NCBI GenBank assembly: GCA_008828725.1
Contig: MEHQ01000101.1
Span: forward strand, 76,216-140,215
Direction: 5' to 3'
Length of the DNA stretch: 64,000 bases
From: Saccharina japonica
Taxonomy: Eukaryota; Sar; Phaeophyceae; Laminariales; Laminariaceae
Position 1 is the stretch's first letter. The number at the start of each line of letters is the position of its first letter. Under the pieces are notes generated by a model. That model was not told the origin of the DNA. It saw only the letters and a list, made by a program, of their open reading frames with translations, and did no database searches. The position numbers and the translations under genes were made by a program. Below are positions 12,307 through 23,738 of the stretch, piece by piece.

Positions 12307-13213
12307 CTGGTGTCTGTTGAGCGGAGGATCTCTCAGGGACATACCACAGGTTGTCGAGAGGCGTTTCGCGAACAATGCTTCCAAACTACAGCAGTACGTT
12401 AAATAAACCCCGTTTTTGTGGTATCTCGTGTCCCCCTTGTGTCTTAATAAATGAATGTCTTGAAATCGTATGAATTAAATAAAACCGCATCCCTCGAAGG
12501 TGAAAACTAAATCGCCTTTCCATTTTTTTTTCTTCTTAAATATATGGGGGCTATCCACTATTAATACCTTTAGACATCCTAGTGATAGCATGTGCATGAA
12601 AAAGCGTGTAACGGACAAAACGGAGCACAGCAGCAACAACGGTTCAACGGTTCTCAGTATAACTATGATATGCTTATTTCACTGAAAGGGAGAAGGGAGC
12701 AGCGACAGTCCAGCCGCACCAACCGCGAAGAGGCCGATTCACAACTTCTTCTACCTTTTACGTACCACTACGAGAACGGAAACAAATAACATGGAATCGA
12801 AATGGTCTGTCCTGCACCCCCCTAGCATATCGTCAAAGGGTATTCGCCGTCGATTTCCATCGGCCAGGCCTACCCCGGTCCACACAAGTGTGAGCGGGGG
12901 CAAACGACAACAGTCCATCCGCGACACATTTACAAAAATAGAAGGAATCGTCTATTTGTAAGACCGGGATTTTAATTAAGTAGTATTCGGGTTACAAAAC
13001 ATATACGCGTACGTTTACGTACTTAAAAGTATGGTTCTGTTTTATTTAGCAGACGATGTCACTCTGATTAATTTACAGCTGAAAGAAGCGTCGTATTCTC
13101 GCACCCCTGTGTACGAAGCCGGAGTTAGTTGTGTGTTCCCCTTCGCGTTTCCACTGGCCACAGGCCCACCCAGCGTACATGCACACACAGGTGTGGAGGG
13201 GGGGCGTACTCGA
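12307..13213. other. Gene-less stretch
   Basis: Nothing recognised apart from the exact 10-mer TACAGCAGTA at 12387 and CTATTAATA near 12548. Confidence 0.5.
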
Positions 13214-13264
13214 ACAAATCCAAACAGGAACAAGAACAAGAACAACAACAAGAACAACAACAAG

Positions 13265-13314
<50 letters not shown>

Positions 13315-13319
13315 GAACG

Positions 13320-13413
<94 letters not shown>

Positions 13414-13443
13414 CGAGAACAATAAGAACAACAACAACAGCAG
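13214..13443. repeat. Long (CAA/AAC)n microsatellite
   Basis: About 230 bp of nearly pure CAA/AAC trinucleotide with a few CAAGAA and CGA interruptions. Open frames of 98 to 145 residues on both strands are poly-Q, poly-N, poly-T, poly-L, poly-V or poly-C artefacts of the repeat. Confidence 0.97.
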
Positions 13444-13639
13444 CAAAGTAACAGGTATTGAAAACTAACAAGAGACATCGCCTGTGATCGTGCTTTCCCG
13501 CCAAAGACACATGTACATGCTACCTTAAGGTAAAAGAGGTGCAACATTATTATAGGTATACGTTTGTAAAGTATTCAGGTATAATTGATGGGAATATATA
13601 CGAAGTATGTTATTGGTATGATCAAAATATGAAAAAGAG

Positions 13640-13880
13640 CAGCACACACATTGTCAAGTGGCAAATGGAATGCTACGCGTAATAATATGTTATATCTACT
13701 GCAATCAAATCTGCCCCCCTTGACCCAACACCCTCACTTACAAAATATGTTTCCCTGCACACTCCCCGCGCACCTACTAACCCTGCCACCTGCTGCTGCA
13801 AATGCCAAATCCTGTGCTGTTGTTTCAGCAAGCCTTGCCGCCGTTTGTCAAAACATTCTACACATACATACATACGTATA
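13640..13880. repeat. Dispersed repeat B, copy 1 (partner at 16340-16610)
   Basis: Shares GGCAAATGGAAT, CTACGCGTAATAATATGTT and CACTTACAAAATATGTTTCC in order with 16340-16610. The copies differ by substitutions, by trinucleotide length near TGCTGTTG, and by one clean insertion containing CTATTAATA in the second copy. Confidence 0.85.
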
Positions 13881-13883
13881 CAG

Positions 13884-13945
13884 CTAACTTACGGTAGAGG
13901 TGCACCTTTTTTTTTTAGGCTCCTCACGTGAGGCGTTCTTATACT
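13884..13945 (+). mobile_element. MITE family M, left-end fragment
   Basis: CTTACGGTAGAGGTGCACC followed by a T run and CTCCTCACGTGAGG matches the left end of family M. The rest is lost. Confidence 0.6.
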
Positions 13946-14095
13946 AACAGCAATTCAAAAACTGATTTTGAGAAAACGAAAGCGGAAATCGATGAAACAA
14001 TCGCATGGCCTAGATATACAAAAAAAAAACTAATACGATAGCAAAACAAGATTGTGACGTTCCGACGATTTAGCGTTATAAGGAGCGTTTAGACA

Positions 14096-14580
14096 AGGGC
14101 ACGCGCCAAAAAGAGAAAACGACACCACACTCCTATTACGGGGGACCATAGTAAATAGGACCTATGGTATATACAAAATACTATATATTTAACTATTTTA
14201 ACTAACAATATTTGGTCCTATTAACTATGGTCCTCCGTAATAGGAAGGTCGGAATGAAAAACAAACCGGGTCGCTGTGACCACAGGACGAAATGAGCGAA
14301 ATTCTTTTTTTTTTTCCTTTTTTTTTCACTTGGTTTTAGAGTATAGGGGGTCTCTAAAACCAAGTAAAAAAAAGGGGGGAAAAAAAAAATGAATTTCACT
14401 CATTTCGTCCTGTGATCACAGCGATCCGGGGGGGGGGAATATAGGGGGGGTATCTAAAACCAAGTGAAAAAAAGGGGGAAAAAAAAGAAGAATTTCGCTC
14501 ATTTCGTCCTGTGATCACAGCGATCCGGTTTGTTTTTCATTCCGACCTTCCTAGGATGGTGGTGTCGTGTTTTCTTTTCG
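14096..14580. mobile_element. Fold-back element with a duplicated arm
   Basis: Outer inverted repeats begin AGGGCACGCGCC on the left and end GGCGCGTACCCCT on the right. They continue inward through ACGACACCAC, GGAAGGTCGGAATG and ACGAAATGAGCGAAATTC. The right arm is present twice in tandem: 14347-14440 and 14450-14555 both carry ATCTAAAACCAAGT-like sequence and TTTCGTCCTGTGATCACAGC. The left arm is interrupted by the 105-bp MITE at 14136-14240. No protein is encoded. CAGGG-like termini hint at hAT, but no target duplication was found. Confidence 0.8.
14136..14240. mobile_element. TA-inserting MITE, family F, copy 2 (nested)
   Basis: A 105-bp element with termini TTACGGGGGACCATAGTAAA and GGTCCTCCGTAA, flanked by TA at 14134-14135 and 14241-14242. 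The opposite arm of the host fold-back has the uninterrupted site (CATTCCGACCTTCCTAGG on the plus strand). This empty site shows that insertion duplicated exactly TA, the signature of the Tc1/mariner/IS630 superfamily. Confidence 0.93.
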
Positions 14581-15239
14581 GCGCGTACCCCTGAGGAGCC
14601 CCAAAATTCAGAAAACATTTTAACGAAACAATTTTCCCCACAAGATTGTAGCAGACGTCTCAAACAGTATATGCCCCCCACACCCCGACTATGTCCCCGC
14701 GGTTGCTCTTTGCCGGGCGTTCACCAACCAGGCAACAACCTCTCCGCGTAGACTCGGGAAGTTGTGATTGGTATTAATCAAGGTACAGCAGTATTACTAC
14801 ATAGATAGGTATTGTATGTACTGCCGTAGTAGGGCAACACTACAGCACAGCAGTAGGTCAGTTGGGGGTTGGTTTTTCGTCTGCGACTTTTTGGGTGTGC
14901 TGAATTCCTTACCTCACCTCGTACTGTAAGTACGTCGTGTCCCTCTACGAGTATTTATTGCAAAAAATTACAACAATTCCACACCACGGAAGCTTTCGTC
15001 AATAGTCTATGTACTACTACTGTACCGCCTTTCATTCACCCCTACCCCAATGTATACATGCACATAGCTAGCGCAACCTCGGGGCTTCGCGATATGCCTC
15101 GAGAAAGTGCGGCCAGCAAGCGACTCGACAGAGGAGCTCAAGAAAGCTGCTGTGTGTGTTAAACACTAAATTGCTATGTTCACACATCTCTCTATCTGTT
15201 TTCTGCTGAAGAAGCGCGAATCTGGCACAACGTGAAGAT
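14581..15239. other. Gene-less stretch
   Basis: No gene recognised. The exact 10-mer TACAGCAGTA lies at 14784, and near variants cluster at 14815-14860. Confidence 0.5.
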
Positions 15240-15296
15240 TCGCGGCGGCGGCGGTGGCGGCGGTGGCGGCGGTGGCGGCGGCGGCGGCGGCGGCAA
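15240..15296. repeat. (GGC/GGT)n microsatellite
   Basis: GCGGCGGCGGCGGTGGCGGC-type repeat of about 57 bp. The minus-strand frame across it reads as Arg/His repeats and is an artefact. Confidence 0.95.
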
Positions 15297-15374
15297 TAAT
15301 ACACGGCCCTCCGCCGATAGAGGACAATTAACAAAATCGTCCGGTAACATCTTGGATCAATGTACGGGCGTATA

Positions 15375-15406
15375 ACCCCTACTAACCCTAACCCTAACCC
15401 TAACCC
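15375..15406. repeat. Short interstitial telomere-type repeat
   Basis: About four CCCTAA units (TTAGGG on the minus strand) lie in ordinary sequence and are not at a contig end. TTAGGG is a common eukaryotic telomere repeat, so this is an interstitial telomeric sequence, perhaps from double-strand break repair. Confidence 0.85.
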
Positions 15407-15787
15407 CAAAACCCGACCGCACTATTTGCGACCTGGAAATTTCCCAGAAATATCCTGCCGGACGAAATGCTAATTAATGCCACAGGACGTATGTCTCTAT
15501 TAACCCCGCTGGGCCCCCGAGGTAGCGACCGAAAAACGTTTTGTCAAACTTGAGCAATCGTCCATGGACAGTGTGAGCACCCGGTAGTACAATTGAAGAT
15601 AAAACGGCCACATAAAATAACAAACTACTAAGTATATGGGTATATTTGTGGGTTGATCAAACTCGCCGAATATTGTCGGTGGGAGGGCGGGCGACTTGAG
15701 CGCGGAGGTATATGCTGAACATTTTATTCGAGTACAAAGTATGTACCCCTGAGCTACAGCAGTACACATATATACTGCTTTTTTAAT
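15407..15787. other. Gene-less stretch
   Basis: No gene or element recognised. The exact 10-mer TACAGCAGTA lies at 15755. Confidence 0.5.
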
Positions 15788-15985
15788 CATCATCCCGTTT
15801 AGTATCTTCGCCCTCCTTTTATCTCTCCTTCCTAGTCGCAATTCAGATTCGGGGCCACAAAGTGAGCTCTTCTCCCCCCTCTCCCCACTAAGTACGGTTC
15901 TTGCCTTGCATTTTTTTCGCTAGAAGAATGCAGCCCTTTCTTCCCTCGTCGACTGGCATCGAACTGCGCCTACCCAGGCTATACC
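15788..15985 (-). mobile_element. Diverged SINE copy, minus strand, tRNA head lost
   Basis: On the minus strand this matches the SINE body. The landmarks are the AGTCGCAATTCAGATTCGGG block, the CTCTCCCCACTA block, CTTGCCTTGCATTTTT and TTCCCTCGTCGACT. It is more diverged than the copies at 2003, 31741 and 61703. Confidence 0.8.
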
Positions 15986-16050
15986 AGGCGCTCTCAGCAG
16001 TTTGTTTATTATGGGGTTCAAACCCTTACCCCTCTAAAAATATTGAAAGG

Positions 16051-16218
16051 CATGCAAACAAGTACAAGCCACCCTTTTCTTTCAGATTAGATCGGTGTAA
16101 ACTGTAGTCGGTCCAATAATCCATAAGGGGGAGCATACAAACAAGTACAAGCCACCCTTTTCTTTCAGATTAGATCGGTGAAACTGCTGTAGTCGGCCCA
16201 ATAATCCATAAGGGGGAC
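16051..16218. repeat. Tandem duplication, 2 x 83 bp
   Basis: Copy 1 (16051-16133) and copy 2 (16134-16218) share ACAAGTACAAGCCACCCTTT through CCAATAATCCATAAGGGGGA. They differ by a few substitutions, one lost T and one triplet. Copy 1 reads ACTGTAGTCGG where copy 2 reads ACTGCTGTAGTCGG, so one copy gained the CTGCTGTAG form. Confidence 0.95.
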
Positions 16219-16339
16219 AGCATTATTATTATTATTGGTAGACGTTTGTCAGGTATTCAGGCATGCTTGATGGGTATAGATATGGGTTAATGGTATGAAC
16301 GAAATAAGAAGAGCTGCACAGCAGCAGTCGTTCGGTATA

Positions 16340-16610
16340 TTCTGCATTGTCAGGTGGCAAATGGAATACTACGCGTAATAATATGTTTTATACCTACTAC
16401 TATTAATACTGTAATCCCCTTGACCCAATACCATCACTTACAAAATATGTTTCCCTCCACGCTCCCTGTGCACCTACTAGCTCTGCCACCTGTGCCACGT
16501 CCTGCTGCAAATGTCAAGTCCTCTCCTCGCCCTAAACACTGCTGCTGCTGTTGTTGTTGTTTTAGCAAACAAACCTTGCCGCTGTTTGCCAACATGTTTT
16601 ACACTACGTA
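16340..16610. repeat. Dispersed repeat B, copy 2
   Basis: Partner of 13640-13880. Where copy 1 reads ATCTACTGCAATC, this copy reads ACCTACTACTATTAATACTG, an insertion containing CTATTAATA. The CTG/TTG trinucleotide run (16540-16562) is also longer here. Confidence 0.85.
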
Positions 16611-18441
16611 CGTATTTCATCTCGCGGGAACTTAGTGGACCCCCGTGCAGAAATTGGAAATTTACTATGTCCCCGTTCTTGTATATTTTGCGCGGCCGAC
16701 CGTGCTAAATCAATGGATGGATGGCCGCGTGCACACTCATGTACGTACGTCGCCCGTGCGAGCTGAGTCGACGAGATTTATTTGTTATTTTGTGAGGCAT
16801 TTTGACCTTTTCGTGCTGATGATGATGTCACGAGCGTGTCGATCTTCACAGCCAATCAGTATCATCATCATGTCTCTCCGGACTATTGGTTGGTCAAGTG
16901 TCAATTTTCATCAGATTTGACGGCGAGTTGAAGCCAAACTATACAACAAGTAAGAATAACTTCGTACGTACAACGGATGGGTGTTATTAGACACCTGTGG
17001 TATTTTCCTTCGGGCGCCAGTGAAGGCCACTACGGATTGCCAAAAACTAGAATGTGGTGGCAGGGTGGATGGCAAAATGCCGAGTGCTCCAGACGCACGG
17101 GCGGGGAATCGATTCTTCCTAAAATAGTACCACAGGTATTGTTAAGCGCCTACCGCCCAATATCTACGACGGTTGAATTCAACTTGAAAGTAAAAAAGAC
17201 GCACAAGAGCACCACCACCAGACCACTGCCCGGCACGCGATTCTGACTTTTCTTGGATAGAGCGCTCTGATTCTTCGGCTCTGGGGGCAGAGAGAGGTAG
17301 ACTTTGCGGAGTTCGAGAGGGGGGTGGATATCCTACTGCTTGCTGTAAACGCGCGTGACTCAGGTAAGCGCGAGCCCGCACGCCCCCCCCCCCCCGCTTA
17401 GATTTTGTTTACTATATGTAACAAACAAATTGCGCCAAGTTCGAAACCACCACGTCCGTACAACTGTATCGAAGGCACGCCGCCTGTCCGAGGCATTGCA
17501 TTGGTTGGGTGTGCACTGCCCCGCCAAATTGAAGGAGCGTGCGGCTTACACCTCGACATCAGCAGCAGCAGCAGCAGCACAGTTGCAACAGTCAATCAGT
17601 AGCAGCAGCAGCAGCAGTACTACTATAGTACAATAGTAATAGCGGCGGAGGCGTAGCAGCCAGTATGGTACCACAATACATAGGCAAAGTCAGCCCTTCG
17701 CGCGTACATCTTGCGTTTCATGTATATATGTGTACATATACATATGTATATATGATACATGTACGAGTATTTGTATTATACGGTATAGATAGGTCCTCAC
17801 GTCGCGGCTTTTGTCTCTCATACGTACGCTTTCCGAAAACCTATCTCCGACATACTAGACGGTATGTCCGTAAAAAAACTTGCTCCTTTTTGTTTTCGCG
17901 TTCAGCGAGTTCTCAGTGTTTTCCGCTGCACTCTTCATGCAAGTTTCGCGGTATGGCAGCTGGGGTGGTGCGTTTCTCGCGCGCTATATGTCAATTAGGC
18001 TACAGTGAGAGGCTTACAGAAACGCCGGCAAGCTCATCAATATTATGCTGCAACCTCCGGCGAGCCAGAGCCGTGTGCCTAGTTCACCGCGGGGTTATAC
18101 CTCACATCCATCATGTTTCAAGGGGTCGATGTACTTCGATGTACATATGTATACATCCCACGACTCAGTGGGTATATATGGCGCAAAACCACATTTTTTG
18201 TAATAGTTTTTGCTGACTTAGCCTATTTCATTAATTTTGCCAGCGGGTTATTAATTGCTTTCCAAAATTGTCAAAATAACCCATTCTAAATCAATCCATT
18301 AAATTTAAGCAGTTTTCGCCTACGAAGAGCACACGATGATATTATGGTGCTTCCCCTCGGATTAGTTGTAATCGGATATACAGGGGGAGGGGGGGGTGTT
18401 GTAATGAATCAATTTAGCAAAAGGGGGAACCGATATATGCA
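16611..18441. other. Gene-less stretch with CAG microsatellite
   Basis: No recognised gene. CAGCAG tracts lie at about 17558-17580 and 17598-17617. The 183-residue plus frame at 17665-18216 is rich in Tyr, Val and Met from TATAC/TGTA-type repeats and has no domain, so I do not call it. Confidence 0.5.
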
Positions 18442-19171
18442 TATATGATGTTTTCTGCTTTTGGGAATTTTATGAGTGATCAACGCTGAAGATCATGCTG
18501 CACATTGTCGGATGGCAAAGACAATAATAATCATACAATATGTGGTTGACTTGAAATGCCGGAGGTGTCACGTTGAAACAAGGGGGGGGTGTACCTCGTA
18601 TTCACGAAAAACCGTGATCGTATAACCATAGACCCTCGCATCCCTATGATACAATGCCGGGACGGAGGGACAGAACATACAGATCGATATGTACAGCCAG
18701 CAGCAGTATACAGGTATAGTCTTGTGATAAGAATACAGCGAGCGGTAGGGTGGATCAAATTAGTGAATTATTCAATTCACGACTTGAGCTGTATACGAAG
18801 TATGAGTATTATGGTAGTGTGGATTAATTAATGTTGACTCAAGCGAGACACGATATCATAATTGTAATTATAGTTAGTTGGGTTTGGGTTGAGGACGGGT
18901 CGTAACTATTAAATTTAATAGTTTATTTCGCGAAAGAGGGACGCAAATGAAGTCATTCATATTGCTGCAATTCAAGACATTATTAATATAAGTATTATTG
19001 TTATTAGTTTCGTTGCCGTCCGACAATGTGTGTGCATGTGTGTAGCACGAGCTTCAACATCGATATCTCACAAGCATCACGAACATTTTAGAAAGTACTA
19101 TCATTATTATCAATATCATGCCAGGTATTGTTATTATTCCATTTGCTTTTTATTAATAACCACGTCCACAC
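18442..19171. other. Gene-less stretch; old repeat shared with 2383-2478
   Basis: The first 95 bp match the repeat next to SINE copy 1 (ATGAGTGATCAACG and CATGCTGCACATTGTCGGAT). The rest is AT-rich and unrecognised. Confidence 0.55.
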
Positions 19172-19287
19172 CTATTACAGGGTGGGCTAATGTAGTAAAT
19201 AGGACCTACGGCACACACAAAAACCTATATAATTATATATTTTCACAAACAATATTTGGTCCTATTTAATATGGTCCCCCGTAATAG
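19172..19287. mobile_element. TA-inserting MITE, family F, copy 3
   Basis: CTATTACAGGG...AGTAAATAGGACCTACGG on the left and AATATTTGGTCCTATTTAAT...CCCCCGTAATAG on the right. Same organisation as the copies at 8440 and 14136. Confidence 0.85.
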
Positions 19288-19535
19288 TTCGTATCAAAGT
19301 TAACCCTTTTAAGACTGCAGTCCCGTTTAGGGGACAAACCACTCTAATTATAAGTACTTTGTCCCCAAAACGGGACTCCAGTTCTATAAGGGTTTAATAT
19401 TGGCTTTGCCATATATCTGCCAATGAATGTGCAGCGCTTATTATGCCAAGTATGCCACCCAGGTACAAGTAGACTAACATATACACTATTTAATAAGTAT
19501 TACAATTTTACTGCTGGGTCGCTAAAATACGATCG
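19288..19535. other. Spacer between two MITEs
   Basis: AT-rich, with an imperfect inverted pair: CTGCAGTCCCGTTTAGGGGA near 19314 and TTTGTCCCCAAAACGGGACT near 19359. No gene. Confidence 0.5.
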
Positions 19536-19655
19536 TACTACTATTTAATAGTAATACGAGGTAGGACCTACGGTACAAGCAAAACATAATTCCCCCCCCT
19601 AGTTTTACTATTAATAACGATGATTGGTCCTATTTACTATAGTCCGCCGTCATAC
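19536..19655. mobile_element. TA-inserting MITE, family F, copy 4
   Basis: The most diverged copy: GGTAGGACCTACGG on the left and TTGGTCCTATTTACTATAGT with CCGCCGTCATA on the right. It carries a CTATTAATA insertion near 19606 that is absent from copies 2 and 3. Confidence 0.75.
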
Positions 19656-19730
19656 TGTCTTATCAGCGTTCAGATGGAGCAAAAAGTGTCGAGATATACA
19701 TTGGTTGAGATGAAGGGGTGTTTGGCTATC

Positions 19731-19731
<1 letters not shown>

Positions 19732-19766
<35 letters not shown>
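19732..19766. repeat. Poly-C run, about 35 bp
   Basis: An uninterrupted run of C. A second homopolymer of similar length (32 G) occurs at 39533-39564. Confidence 0.97.
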
Positions 19767-21229
19767 ACTTTAGGCGTACGGCACCCAACCCGCAGAATTC
19801 CCAGCAAGGAATTTTCGTGTGGTTTACAGCTTTTCCAGCTTACTTACGGAGGTCGTACAGACCGACAACACGGGGATATTGGTAGCTAGATATTGTAATA
19901 TTGACACAATATTGTTTTAGGTCACGACGGTATTTTGGTATGTTTATACACGTAGTATTAATAGTCGTCGTCTAAGAACTGTTTGCCGGTAGGTAGTGAC
20001 TGGTATCGTCACGATAACTCCATTTATTTATTTGCTTTACGACAACCGGAGTGGACACAGCAGCAGTGGACAATGACTCAAGTCCGAGTACTATTTTACA
20101 CTTGTGTTGAGTGCCGCAGATGAATACGAAACGCTTTTTGTTTTAATTGTGGTTTCAGGTAAATAACATGTTGAATAACATAGGCAAGGTGTGCTTGGCG
20201 GGGTTTTGGAGTCACATCTTCAGGCTTAAAAGTCTGACCCGTACATTGTTCAAGTGATAATCAAATCGCCCCGAATTCAGTACTGGACATCTATTAATAA
20301 TGAGAAACAGGAGATCTGGTTCAGGCTGGAATTACGTATTATTACTCGAGGATGGGTGTGTTCTACAGTACACTCACTACAGCATAACAACGACACCCGG
20401 TTTTCGTATTTTCCTGTATATATCAGTCTGCCTTTCTTACTGCTCGTTTTGTTATTAGGTGTCCAGTACTTGATATACATAGTAGTGTCAGATTGGGTGT
20501 GATTTCGATAAATGACCATTACGGGATGAAAAAGCAGTATCAAGTTGCAGAACAGCCGATATTACACATACATATATACGATATCGAAGTATTAAGCGCA
20601 ACAAATTCAAACGTCATTTGAAACATGCGTGCACCCACACACCCATCCGCACATTACGACGTACTCGTACACACACGTTGTTTTGATGGCTTGTTTTTTG
20701 TCGCGTTTCCCGCGTGTGCGTGTTTCGTGTTGAGCCTGAAACTACCAGCACCAACGACAGATATTATGTATATATATGTTTCAACGATGTACATCGAATG
20801 AATGCAGCCTGGTAAAATCCTGAACACCCTCGCTGTGCAAGCAACGACCGATCATCAGATTACCGCAGGTTCGACTTTGTACGTTTGTCCGTGGAAACGC
20901 AAAACACGTTAATCAACGAGTGGACGATAGCAACCGAAACATTTATGCTGTGCTTAATTTTAAGGATGTGGTTGTAGCGTGTGTACCAGCGCGTAGCTGG
21001 TGTGTACGCGTAGACCCGCTTTCCGATGACCGACAAGACACAGCCTAAAATTGAGGTAAGCGCGAAGCTCACTGTGAATTGAGCTTGTACGAGAAGCTTC
21101 GAAGAGAAGAGAAGAGAAGAAGGCGATGAAGGTGACCCCAGGCCTTAGATGATTAAGTCTAACACACGATATACCCAAACGTCGACGTGCGGTATACCAC
21201 AAAAAAGCAACACTTACGTACACCCCCCT
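19767..21229. other. Gene-less stretch
   Basis: No gene recognised. The block 20280-20470 (GAGAAACAGGAGATCTGG to GTTATTAGGTGTCCAG) is related to sequence inside the 34.5-36.7 kb element (about 35,500-35,650), so it is part of another small repeat family. Confidence 0.5.
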
Positions 21230-21650
21230 GGAAACTGTTACTGAGCGTGCTCTCGGGTGATTTTCCCGCGTTTCTACCGACCCGATCATTTCGGGGACCC
21301 ACCGCGACTGCCAAACAGTTGGGTTGTAACGGCCCGTACGATCGGAACAGCCGCCACTCATAGACCACTGCTGTGTACCCGTCTGTGCTTTCGGATGGCC
21401 ACGTATCTAACGACCCGTTTTCGGCTCGGGAACGCACCACGATGGATTGCCAAATAATTCCTAGCACGATCATTCCGGTTGTAACGGCCCGTGCGATCGG
21501 GAACACCACTGTACCAGCACTAATTGACCACCCACGTACACCTGTTTCCGGGTGCTCCTGTTTCTAACGGCCTGCTCATAACGGGAATCCACATCAAATG
21601 CCAAACGACTACTGAACTCCTTCGGGGCTGGTCTCACGTATTTGGGGACA
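21230..21650. repeat. Interval with repeated ACGGCCCGT(A/G)CGATCGG words
   Basis: GGTTGTAACGGCCCGT plus (A/G)CGATCGG occurs near 21323 and again near 21478, with related GATC/CGGGAACGC words in both orientations between. Short frames follow the repeats. No termini were defined. Confidence 0.5.
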
Positions 21651-21667
21651 GACTACAGTACTCATAA

Positions 21668-22424
21668 TTAGGGCCATTCCTAACGAACAAAAAAAATCAC
21701 GATTCGTGACGTTTTGGCATGACAAATATCACGATTCGTGATGTTTCTTTCCTAACGAAAATAGGTGCTTTTTCGTCACGTTTCGTGATATTTTCAAATT
21801 ATAAAAAATCCGATATTTTCAAACCAACGGTATTTGAGGGTGGGGCCAACTCTCGCAGGTAGGTCACGGCCAGGCCGTGCCGGGCCGACCGCGCCCGACC
21901 CGGTCCGTGATTCAAACCATGGCCAGAGGCCCGACACGGTCTGTGATATTCAAACCTCACGCGCCGTCGGCCAGGCCAGGTCCGCGCGAGGTTCCAATCT
22001 CGCTGACATGACGTCTGCTCTGCCTGGCCCATGAGATTTTCAGATTATTTTTGCTTTTTCTTCACGCTGTGTCTCCGCCTCCTCGAGATTTCGAGGTCAC
22101 AGCAGGCTCGTTACCCCGCACCCAGCAGTGTCTTTAGGCAGCCGCTCGCTGTCCACAACCGGCGTACGAAGCAGGGCTTGGCATGCCCCCTATACCGGCC
22201 ATCGGATACCGTTGGTGTCGGGTGGGTTACGTAGTGCCTTGATCAGGCGTATTTTGAGCCACGACAAATGTCGTGAATCGTGATTTTGTTTTTTTTAAGA
22301 AATTGTAAAAAAATTGGCGTCATGAATCGTGAGGTTTTTGTCGTGAATCACGACAAAAAAAATCACGATTCACGACAAAAACCTCACGAATCGTGATTTT
22401 TTTCGTTCGTTAGGAATGGCCCTT
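21668..22424. mobile_element. hAT-like non-autonomous element with ATCACGATTCGTGA words, copy 2
   Basis: Terminal inverted repeats AGGGCCATTCCTAACGAAC and GTTCGTTAGGAATGGCCCT are near perfect. Both ends are lined with AATCACGATTCGTGACG / GTCGTGAATCGTGAT words, including a strong palindrome at 22320-22410. The core is the GC-rich GGCCAGGCC/GTCGGCC block also present at 10470-10680. No transposase frame is present. TAGGG-type ends and subterminal word arrays suggest hAT. I could not find a matching 8-bp duplication. Confidence 0.8.
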
Positions 22425-23482
22425 AGTGTGGGATAGCTTTATCAGTCCTGAATGGATTTAAAGCCATGACTCCGTTTCTAGAAAATCACCGCTGATCGAC
22501 CACTGCGTCATCTTCCTTCCCCTCCGTTTGCCCACCCGCCGCGGAAAAGTGTTGTTTTACGAGGGGGTGGGTTTGCAAACACGCAAAAACATGAGACGGA
22601 TCCTCGACGTCCCTTGCTCGGCGCCTGGCTCGCTCCAGCTCGTGAGCAGACGACAACATTCGTCGCAATGATCTACAGCTGCGTGTTTGCATCTGAATCA
22701 CGTTGCTCCTCTATATTTCTTTTCAATCCTGAAAACATAAAAATAATTTATCATATATTATTGCCAAGTACTACTGTACGTAAGCCTAACCCTGTATGGG
22801 AATACAACATTACTACAGTAGGGACCTGCCTCAATGGCGGATCGGCCATATTCTGGATGCAGCAGGCCGTCCGAACGATTTGAGAAACGCATGATGTGGT
22901 AGAGGAAGTATTGCCGGTGATGTGACGCAGCATGCAAACAAACACATTCGGCAATCATAGGGTTATAGGATCACAACTAACAGGGGTATAGGCCTGGACG
23001 GCGGCAGCACGAAGCAGAACACACGCATGGCATGTCGTGGGACCTATCTACAGTATGTACATCGTGTTATCGAAATACTGTAGTCATGCTAACCGCGTGT
23101 CGCATGGTGCGCATTCCATACGACAGCAGCCCTAAGGCTGATGCTTGGTGTGATGCTGCATTTATTTGTCGCGTAGATTTAATTAATATAATCCAACCTA
23201 CAAGTCTGCCAATGGTTAAGAGAGAGGGAGCCGACATACGTCGGTAAAAGCGAGAACGGTATAGATACAAGGGAAACTGAACGTCCGAACCGTTCCTGTC
23301 TAAAGTCGGGATAGCCGCCGTAATCTATATGGAAATATGCATAGTAAAAACATGGGGGGTCCCGCTTACCACTCAGTTGATGATTGTATTAACCATAACA
23401 CGTGCTCCGGTATGCGTTCACTTCCAATAATGGAGTAGCAGCGCGCACGCAGAGGGCTAGGATTAGCAAATTAAAAAGAAGA
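22425..23482. other. Gene-less stretch
   Basis: No gene or element recognised. Confidence 0.45.
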
Positions 23483-23550
23483 TCGTCGGGAGATTTGAAC
23501 CAAACGTCTACCGCTGTCTGTCGGGCGCATTACTAGCCCGAAACAAAGTA
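23483..23550 (-). other. tRNA-like sequence (pseudogene or SINE head)
   Basis: On the minus strand a box A-like GGGCTAGTAATGCGCCC is followed by GGTAGACG and a box B-like GGTTCAAATCTCC. Spacing fits a tRNA, but I could not pair a full acceptor stem, so this is a tRNA pseudogene or SINE head rather than a functional tRNA. The related tandem units at 23739-24026 support a repeat. Confidence 0.45.
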
Positions 23551-23738
23551 CAAGCCAATGCGGGTTGTTTCGGTGCGCACAAACGAAAACAAAACGAATA
23601 AAAAAGAAACAAAAACACCCTGCTGCGCTACTTACTGCTGTACATACTACGTAACTATGACCCATACTGCTGTTTGTGCAATGTAACAACGCAAACACAG
23701 CTGCTATATACGTAACACCCCTGCGTTTGTACGAGCAA

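Noticed and set aside
13031..13547. Poly-Asn, poly-Gln, poly-Leu, poly-Val and poly-Cys frames
   Set aside because: All are translations of one (CAA)n microsatellite in different frames and strands.
17665..18216. 183-residue plus frame
   Set aside because: Tyr/Val/Met-rich start comes from TATAC/TGTA repeats; no domain, no splice or codon support.
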